Positions 56,326 through 64,000 of a DNA stretch of 64,000 bases are shown here, in pieces. The notes beneath the pieces are model-generated. The model saw nothing but the letters and a program-made list of their open reading frames with translations, made no database searches and was not told where the DNA came from. The stretch is from Allodiplogaster sudhausi (taxonomy: Eukaryota > Nematoda > Chromadorea > Rhabditida > Diplogasteridae): contig CALZFC010000013.1 of the NCBI GenBank assembly GCA_945643635.1, positions 432,501 to 496,500 of the forward strand, in the 5' to 3' direction. Each line of letters starts with the position of its first letter. Position 1 is the stretch's first letter. Made by a program: the position numbers and the translations under genes.

Positions 56326-57476
56326 CAAACTTGTTGCGGAGGAAACAATGAATTGAAGTGAGGAGAGCCAGAGGGGAGAGAGAGAGAGAAAGAGAGAGGA
56401 GAGAGAGTGTGATAAAGAGAGAGTGGTAGAGAGAGAGAGAGAGTAGTCGTAGTTGTTAAGGGCGGCAAGGATGTCTCCTTCTCCTCCTCCTTCCTCGCAG
56501 CCCAGCACTTCTCTCCTTTTCTCACAAGCCGCTGCTGCGCACCAGTCCCATTGATATTAATTAGAATGTGATACGAGAAGGATTCTCCTCTTTTCGAAAC
56601 AACTTCCGGGCTCCACACTAAAAAAAATGGAATGATGTGACTGGGAAGAAAGAAAGGTAAGACGAGAGAGATTCTTGTTCTTCAGTGAAAAAGGATGAAA
56701 TCGGCCTGTCATGTTCCAATGATTTTCATAAAGTTGATGACAATGTGAAAATTCATTCGTAGTGTAACGACTCAGAACATACATGAATATATATGTATGT
56801 ATATATTACTACTGGTTAAAGAGGCCGTTAGTGGAGAGCAAATTTACAGTACTTTACTGTCTGCCTCCCTCCTTTTACCTGCTCTCTTCAGCCGGCAATG
56901 GGTGCTAGAACTCGAAACAAAACATGGGCAGGTGGAAGAGTGTGAGATTGCAGAATAACAAGCATGCAAGACACATCTGCTCTTCCTATCGACATACCTT
57001 TTTGTTGCTTTCTCTCTCTTTCTCTAACCCTCTCTCTGTCTATCGCTCGCTCTCTCCCTCTCTTTGTCTCCCTCGCACTCTCTCTTAGTCCCTTCCTCTC
57101 TCTTTCTCTACATCTCTCTCTCCTCTTTCTCCCTCTCTCCATATCTCCAAGTCACTAAATGGAATACCATGTAATACAAGGAGAAAACGAGGAGCATGAC
57201 GGAAGTGGATATCTAGTGGAGATCGAGAGCTAATAACAGCTGAGAGTGGATTGGGACGGGGAGAGAGAGAGAAAGAGAGAGAGTGGGAAACAGAGAGAGA
57301 GAGAGAGAGAGAGGGAGGGAGGGAGAGAGAAAGAGATTATGAGTTGAAGAGGGGAAGTTGAGAAGCAAAAGTGAATAGGGTGAGGAAAGGCGGGAAAGCT
57401 GGGAGATGGGAAAGGTAGACGGACAAATTGAAAAAAGAGATTAAAGTGGGAGAAAGAGAGAAACGAAAGAGAGAGA

Positions 57477-57524
<48 letters not shown>

Positions 57525-57831
57525 TAAAGAGAGAGTGAGAGAGGCAGCAACAGAAAAAAGCTGAAGTGCTCCCGGAGAACGAGGCTGTTCAGACAATGGC
57601 AACCGTTTCCTCCGCTGGGCAAAGGGCGACCCGAGAGAAGAGACAAAAGAAGAGAAGATTGCACCGGATGGAAGTGCTATTTGCACTGCCATTCCAGGAG
57701 GAGAGGAACAAATCACAGGAGATTTAGGGTGAGGAGGGAGAGAGAGAATGAGAGAGAGGGAGAGATGGGAAAGTCAATGAAAGACAAGGAGTGAGAGGAA
57801 ATGTGAGGGAAAGAGAAAATATGCAAGAGAT

Positions 57832-57876
<45 letters not shown>

Positions 57877-58708
57877 AGATGCCCAGTAAAAGGTGACGGC
57901 GAGTAGCCCGGGGTCTAGGCATCTTCCAATTCTAGCACCTCTCTGCTAATTCTTTTCTACATATGCATCCTGCTGTGATTTCACCTAACGTAAGGAAACT
58001 TTTTCAAGCTGTGTTGATGTATGAATGGAGCGGACTTTCAAAAAGATATATAAAAGAAGAGTAAAGAAAAATTTTAATTTACGAACAAGATTTCTGCATT
58101 TTTTCGCGCATACAAGGCAAAACTTGTCGATAAAATCGATAGTCAAAATACCGACACTGTCAGCATGAGAGAGAAAGAGTATGACAAAAGGAGAGAGAGA
58201 GAAAAGGGGAGAGAGAGAAAGAGAGCGAGATAGAGAGAGAGAGAAAGAGAGAACACAAAGGGCTTTCCGATGGTGAAATGAAGATTGTTGGGAAGTTATA
58301 GCCAGATGTTACATCTGGGACATCGCTCAAAAGTGAATGTCGAGTCGTCGTGTTCTATCATATACGCTCAACCGTCTCCGGATGCATTTGCTATCAATTC
58401 AGCACTCTCTCTCTCGAGAGAGAGAGAGAGAGAGAGAGAGTGAGAAAGAGACAGAGAGAGAAGAGAGAAAGAGAGACAGAGATGAAAAGAATGTCTTTTG
58501 CGACATCAGCTATCGATGAGAATGGGAATGGGGACAGAAAGGGAAAGAATAAGCCTGGATGCTGGGCGTGATCGCATAGAAAGCACATTAAAGCACTCGT
58601 TATTAGATATGACATTATGAGAATTGTCGAGGTGAGAGAGAGGGAAAGAGATAGAGAGAGAAACAGTAAGCGAGAGGGTGAGAGAGTGAGTAGAGAGCGA
58701 GTGAGAGT

Positions 58709-58740
<32 letters not shown>

Positions 58741-59600
58741 GTGTGATAGAGAGATAATGCTGGAGAAAGAGGATAAAGAGGGTAACGGAAGAGGAGACAT
58801 ATTGTGGGAAAAAAAAGTTTCGTTCGTCACGTAACAATAGCACTAAGTGAAAAGTCAGGAAATCTACCGTTATGCAAACGAGATTTGGAATGCAAATCAG
58901 AGTGGGGAGATGGGGGAAGAAGAGGGCGGGACCAGAAGCTTGATGATTGTGAGATTGTAATTATTTGAAAACAAGAAAGCAAATATAAAATATTATTCGG
59001 TAGTATACAAGGCTTTACGTCTTACAAGGTTGTCACAGCATTTTTTTTATACATAAAAGCTGGTTTTTCAGGAATAATGAAAAAGAGTATATAGTATAAC
59101 AAACTAGCATATTTACAAAAACAATTATGTAATATTCTGTTATTATGTCGTGAAAACCACTGTAGAGACCAAAGAGGAGAGGATCATCCCAGATGCCAGA
59201 TAAAGAAAAAATGGCGTACAAATGGCGGATGACAGTAGAGGAGAAGGGAAGTTAGAGGAAAGTGGGAGGAGCGATAGGGATAGAGACAGAATGATGGGAA
59301 AGAGGGAGTGAGAGTGAGAGAGGGAGAGCGAGAACGAGAGAGAGAAATGTGAGAAAGAGATAGAGAATGAGAGAGAGAGAAAAAAGGAAATAGTTGGAGA
59401 GGAATGAGAAGTACTTGTGTTTAGATTATAAAGTGAGATATGAATGTCGACTCTTCAAATTCGTTCTTTCTAGCTGGCTGACCATGAGCTACAATTTGGA
59501 GTCTAATCTAATGGAGGGGCAAATTAGTTCCCTTTCTCTTTGTTCACTTTGTTCTCCATGTCTCCATCTTGGAGCAGAGATTTGCATGCTCTAAAAAGTA
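56326..59600. repeat. Right arm of large inverted duplication, upstream of the minus-strand F-box gene
   Basis: Reverse-complement counterpart of 1-3276, with collinear conserved islands and GA/CT arrays at 56370-56450, 57000-57140, 57255-57330, 57445-57545, 57725-57880, 58160-58260, 58410-58490, 58630-58750 and 59290-59390. It includes the exon-like frame VWSPEVVSKRGESFSYHILI (about 56618-56560, minus). Paired coordinates sum to about 59,600, so the symmetry centre is near 29.8 kb. Confidence 0.75.
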
Positions 59601-61115
59601 ATGTGTAATTGGAAAAAAGTAGAGAAACTCATTGCTCAAAAAGGGCTGCATTCCATGACAGGGAGAGAGAGAGAAGAGAGAGAGAGATGGAAAGAAGGAG
59701 AGAGGGTGAGATGCAGAGAGAGAGAGAGAGAGAGTGAGAGGGGGAGATGCAGAGAGAGGGAGAGGGAGAGAGAGAAAGAGAAATACAAAAAAAGAGACAC
59801 TGAATGTCTTCCTCGGTGTCATCCATTGATGGGAATGGGAAAGGGAACATACCAGGAAAAAATAAAGCAATCTGATCGCATTGGGACATTATTCTACGGG
59901 CTATGGGGTGAGAGCTGGCAAGAGAGAGAGAGAGAGAGAGAGATAGGAGAGAGAGAGACGGGAGAGTAGGGAGCGAGAGAAAGAGAGGGAGAGAACGAGT
60001 GAGAGAGAGAGATGGGAGAGTAGGGAGCGAGAGAAAGAGAAGGAGAGAACGAGTGAGAGGGATAGGGCGAGAGAGAGAAAGAGAGAAAGAACGGGAGAGA
60101 GAAAGAGACTGAGAGAGAGAAAGAGGAACGAGAAAGAGAGAGAGAGAGAGAGTGAGTGAATGTGAGACATAGAAAAAAGAAAAAGAAAATGGAGGAAACC
60201 AAAACGATTGCTTACTTTAGTTGCAAATCTCTCCCGCACGAACGGAACCACGGTATATCAATGCTAATATCCAATGAATGCTTTAATTCTCTGACATGTC
60301 TTGAAAACCACCGTGTAAGCGAATAGGAAAGGCAGGTGACTAATGTTGGGGGAGGTAGATACAGACAGAGAGGAATTGAACTTGAGCTGTAATCGGAGAG
60401 AGAGAGAGAGAGAGAGTGAGAGAGATACAACTGGAGAGAGAAAGAGACAGACAGACAGAGAGAGAGAGAGAGAGAGACAGAGAGACAGAGAGAGAGAGAG
60501 GGGAGGAGGGAGAGAAAGACATAGAGAGAAAGACATAGATATGATCCACAGGCGTCCCTCTAATCAAGACAATCCTCTCCGCCCTCTTTTCACGGCTGTT
60601 ACCATGCCTATTGGAGGACTGCTATCTGAATCCCAAAGGAGAAAATCGGGCAATCTCCACTCATGCTAGAATGATTGAAGTGAGGAGGGTATTGGCCTCA
60701 GAGAGAGAGAGAGAGGGAAGAAATAAATAAATCGAGTGTTAGCAGAGAGGACATTGACCAAAGACACATTTGAGAATACAATAAAATGAAATTTTCAGAT
60801 GCAATTTTACAGGCTGGCGGCTCTTCACTCCAGTCTTGGAGAGCCCCGCGCTGTGACCTCGGGAGGAGGGAAAGAAAGGGTGGGCTGCAAGAATTCGCGC
60901 ACTCCCTTTGGAGAAGAGAGGGTTAGGTTGAGAGAGAGAGAGAGAGTTAGAGAGAGAGATTTGGAGAGAAAGAGAGAGAGAGTTAGAGAAAGAGAGATTG
61001 AGAGAGAGAAACACTTCGACCGAGAAAGACTAAACGGCGATGCAGAGACCTTTAGGCGGCGATAGGCGACAGATAAACATTTTGTTCTGGCCACTCACAC
61101 TATCCTTTTCTCTCA

Positions 61116-61148
<33 letters not shown>

Positions 61149-61240
61149 TTATCTCTCTCTCTCTGTATCTCTCCCTTTCTCTTTCTCTCTCTCTTTCCCT
61201 TTCTCTTTCTCTCTCTCTCTCTTCTCTCTCATAACGAACG
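59601..61240. repeat. GA arrays with second-family islands beyond the palindrome arm
   Basis: GA arrays at 59660-59790, 59915-60165, 60395-60535, 60695-60720 and 60925-61015, and CT at 61100-61230. Islands: 59805-59890 (matches 50440-50530), 60205-60395 (matches 44690-44890), 60545-60670 (matches 43770-43920) and 60825-60920 (matches 45330-45430). The left-hand partner would lie before position 1. Confidence 0.65.
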
Positions 61241-61355
61241 ATGCCTCTCTAATCTCCATCGCCCATCTCTGATCATCCCGTTCCCACGCTTCCTCGTGCC
61301 TGCCATGGGCTTCATATTCACGCTTTTCGCTCTCTCTCTCTTTCCCTCTCTTACC

Positions 61356-61386
<31 letters not shown>

Positions 61387-61481
61387 GTTCTCTTTCTCTC
61401 TCTCTTCTCTCTCTCTATTTCTACATGAGTGACCGCTCAGGGAATGCATCATGGGAGATGGTCTCCAATAAACATGCATGA

Positions 61482-61524
<43 letters not shown>

Positions 61525-62170
61525 ACTCTCCTTAGGTCGTCCACTCTCTCCCGTCAGATAGAATTTGATCAGTCACCATATCAAGATGTAAGCCATAAGC
61601 CAAGAGAAGCAGCACAGGCTGACATTGAGAGATATTCCCAATTGTACATACGCCAAGGAAAAGAAGAGATCAAATGATTAATGACAAAACAAATAATAAA
61701 TAAAATATTGACTCATTGTCAGTCAGCTGAATAAACAATGCACGTTCTTCATCAATTTCACCGCTCTCTCACATCATAAAATTCGCGAAATTGTGGAAAC
61801 CACCACGTATGATATTTAAAATATATTGTTTTAACAAGTATAAAGCAATAATTTAATACTGCAAAAATAGTAATTGATAGCAGAACCAACAATCATAGCA
61901 AGATTTAGTTTAATACAATTCCGGGGGCACTATTTTTCAATGCCCTTCCGAGAGGGGGACACTATTAAAGGGGGGGGGGGGGTTCAATTAGAAGGAGGGG
62001 TACTATTTTTCAATGGCCCGTCCAAGGGGGGGTACTATTAGAGGGGGGGGGTTCTAATAGAGGGACGGGCACTAATAGAGGAAATACTTAAATAGTAATT
62101 GTAAACAGAGACTTGCAACAGGAAGAATAGCGCAACTTGCGTTCTTTCTTATGGAACACGAACGATCAAA
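61241..62170. other. Mixed unique sequence, CT arrays and a G-rich local repeat; no gene
   Basis: CT arrays at 61325-61415 and 61480-61525. 61555-61915 is AT-rich with no recognised feature. 61920-62090 carries repeated G tracts separated by ACTATTA/TTCTAATAGA-type spacers. No supported ORF. Confidence 0.5.
61960..62090 (+). repeat. G-tract local repeat, quadruplex-prone
   Basis: At least four G runs (G12, G4-5, G7 and G9, plus shorter ones) recur with spacers resembling TTCAATTAGA and TACTATTA. The arrangement on one strand fits a G-quadruplex-forming sequence. Other isolated G tracts lie at about 44090, 49130 and 49857. Confidence 0.65.
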
Positions 62171-63400
62171 GTGTAATTTGTCTTTGGAGAACACCGCCTT
62201 CGCACCTTGTTTCCTTTCTTCTTGCCGACTTCTTTACTGTCTGTCTGTCTTTCTCTTTCTCTGTCTCTTTCCCTCTCCTTCTCTCTCTTTCTCTTTCTCT
62301 TTCGCCATTTCTCTTGCAGCCAAGATTGTAACAGGTGTTTAGAGGCGTGAAAGGCTGCGCAAGATTAATGCTTGCGAGAGAGAGAAAGAGAGAGAGAGAG
62401 AGTGAGTGAAAGAGAGAGAGAGACAGAGAGAGAGAGGGAGAGAGCGAGCGAGAGAAAGATGAGAGAGAGAGAGAGATAGAGCCAGACGATCAGAGAATGT
62501 CTCAGGCTCTTCAGGAGCTCAAAGGAGATCTGCCGAGAGTGGATGTACCGTATCAGAGAAGAAGCGACAAAAGGGAGGATTGATAGAGCTGTCTTTTGTG
62601 GAAGAGAACAATCAATCAACGTGAGATAAACGGTCGAGGGAGAATAAATAATATTAAAAAAAAAACAATGTGCAGGCAAATGGTGAAACATGAAAGAATA
62701 AAGAGAGAAAGAGAGTAAGAGAAAAATGATGAATATATTAAAGAAAGATAAGAGAGAGGGAGAGAGAAGAAAGTAGAGAGTGAAGAGAGGAGAGAGTGAG
62801 AGGGAGAGAGAGTGAGAGAGAAAGAGGAGAGAAGGAGAGAAAATTAAAAAGAGCGCTTTTGATTATTATCAAGAATGCACGTCGTATAATAGAGCAGCAA
62901 CTAATTGCCATGTCACTTCCAGGAAAGTTTTTTTTTTCTTTTACAGATATCTGGGCAAATTATTCAGGCAATTGTGAGATTATATATTTTCACAAATATA
63001 AATAGCTTTTTATTTGTAGAAATATTAACAGGAGCAGACGTCGTAGAAATGAATTAATTGCAGTGCAAAAGATGAATTACATATTTGATATGCGCCATCT
63101 GATGCCAAATCCTCCTGGCTTACATGCATCTCTCTCTCTCTATCTCTCTTCCTCTCTCTCTCTCTCTCTCTCTATTTCTCTCTTTCTCTTTCTCACGCAT
63201 CTCTTGGTACTATTCTCCCTCTTCCTCTCACTTAGCCAACAGCACAGCACGTAGCGATGGCGCAATCTACATAACTTAATCTTCATGCGGAGAGAGAGAG
63301 AAAGAAACAGAGAGCGAGAGAGAGCGAGAGAGAAAGAGAGAGTGAGAGAGAGAGAGTGAGAGAGTGAGAGTGAGAGAGAGAGTGAGAAAGAGAGAGAGAG
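62171..63400. repeat. 3'-side islands of a further minus-oriented unit, in CT/GA arrays
   Basis: 62170-62360 matches 51445-51610 (TGTAATTTGTCTTTGGAG; ATTGTAACAGGTGTTTAGAG). GA arrays at 62375-62480 and 62695-62850, CT at 63125-63195, GA at 63285-63400. The island CTGATGCCAAATCCTCCTGG at 63099 matches 45934 and 51819. Confidence 0.6.
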
Positions 63401-64000
63401 AGAGGTTAATCCGTATCTGTGAGAAGGTCATAGCGGGAGTGCCACTCTTTCACTCCCGGCTGCCACTCCTTGAGAGAAAAGCGAATCTCTGACCGGCTCA
63501 TAACCGGTCATCTTCTCGGTCATCATTCTCTCTGCTGGATTTACAAGTGTTCCTTGTGATCAGCAGCCAGAGCAACGAGTGACAGACAGATCAAATCATC
63601 ATGTCATTTACAGCACAAAACAGAGCGATGATGTAATCAAGATAAAAAAAACATTTTTACACATAGATGAATGTCGTTACACGTAAATGACAAAGAAACA
63701 TAAACACTCGTATTCTTTTCGAAATCAGAACTGCGCTAAAAAAAAGAATGATCTGATCTTTCTCACTCTGTCTTTCGCCCATCTCCCCCTATTTCGTTTT
63801 CTTTGGTCAATCTTAAATGTAGATAAAATGCACACAAACTCCATTTGAGGGCAGATATCTAGTTAGAAATCTTCACTCAGAACTCTCTAACTTGCGTCGT
63901 TAATATGATTTTTCCTAATGTTAACTTTAGCCCATAGCTAAATGTAAAAAAAGCTACAAAATCACAAAAAACGGCACTCCTATTCTTTAACTGTAGAACT
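63401..64000 (-). other. 3'-flank block of an F-box unit continuing past the window end
   Basis: The complete hairpin block (63405-63620; GACCGGCTCATAACCGGTC at 63491-63509) is followed by AT-rich flank. The final bases (CACAAAAAACGGCACTCCTA ... TAGAACT) match the sequence about 40-75 bp before the exon 10 stop of the copy at 22768, implying that a minus-strand exon 10 starts just beyond 64000. Confidence 0.6.

Overview
The window looks like intron-rich, AT-rich nuclear DNA of a nematode. The reasons are very short exons (18-200 bp), splice acceptors close to TTTTCAG, donors such as GTTTC/GTTTG, and a lineage-type expansion of F-box genes. A diplogastrid (Pristionchus-like) worm is my best guess, but no sequence here proves the genus. 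CT/GA microsatellites fill a large share of the window, and most long open frames are low-complexity Ser/Leu or Arg/Glu translations of these repeats, not genes.

The window holds one gene family. Two copies can be assembled completely as ten-exon genes with the same exon sizes and phases: 3277-9657 on + (422 codons) and 56325-52787 on - (394 codons). Each encodes an N-terminal F-box (LNSLPPEVLLSMLQ...VC.DL) followed by LRR-like strands, a basic NRKRK patch and a short, variable charged tail. F-box proteins normally bind Skp1 and present substrates to an SCF ubiquitin ligase; the LRR-like part would be the substrate side (inference). The two genes face each other. Their 5' flanks (about 1-4560 and 55485-59600) are inverted copies of each other, so the window is a large imperfect palindrome centred near 29.8 kb.

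The ~43 kb between them is a gene graveyard: at least 15 partial, rearranged or frameshifted copies on both strands, still carrying recognisable introns. Notable ones are a copy whose last exon holds forty 33-bp coding repeats (22.8-24.2 kb), a copy whose exon 7 holds eleven 58-bp repeats that change reading frame each unit (29.0-29.7 kb), a scrambled copy (exon 8 before exon 7, 15 kb), and an exon 4::exon 10 fusion (48.3 kb).

Inserted elements can be placed against uninterrupted paralogous introns: a 1.8-kb TTAA-flanked terminal-inverted-repeat element (4.83-6.63 kb), a tRNA-derived SINE-like sequence (7.35-7.55 kb), a 1.4-kb foldback element (13.0-14.4 kb) and a 0.2-kb foldback element (39.0-39.2 kb). 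Beyond the F-box units, 1-2.7, 43.5-45.5, 49-51.5 and 56.8-62.5 kb carry a second set of short conserved blocks embedded in GA/CT arrays, of unknown function. No bacterial-type genes, CRISPR arrays, rRNA or convincing functional tRNA were seen.
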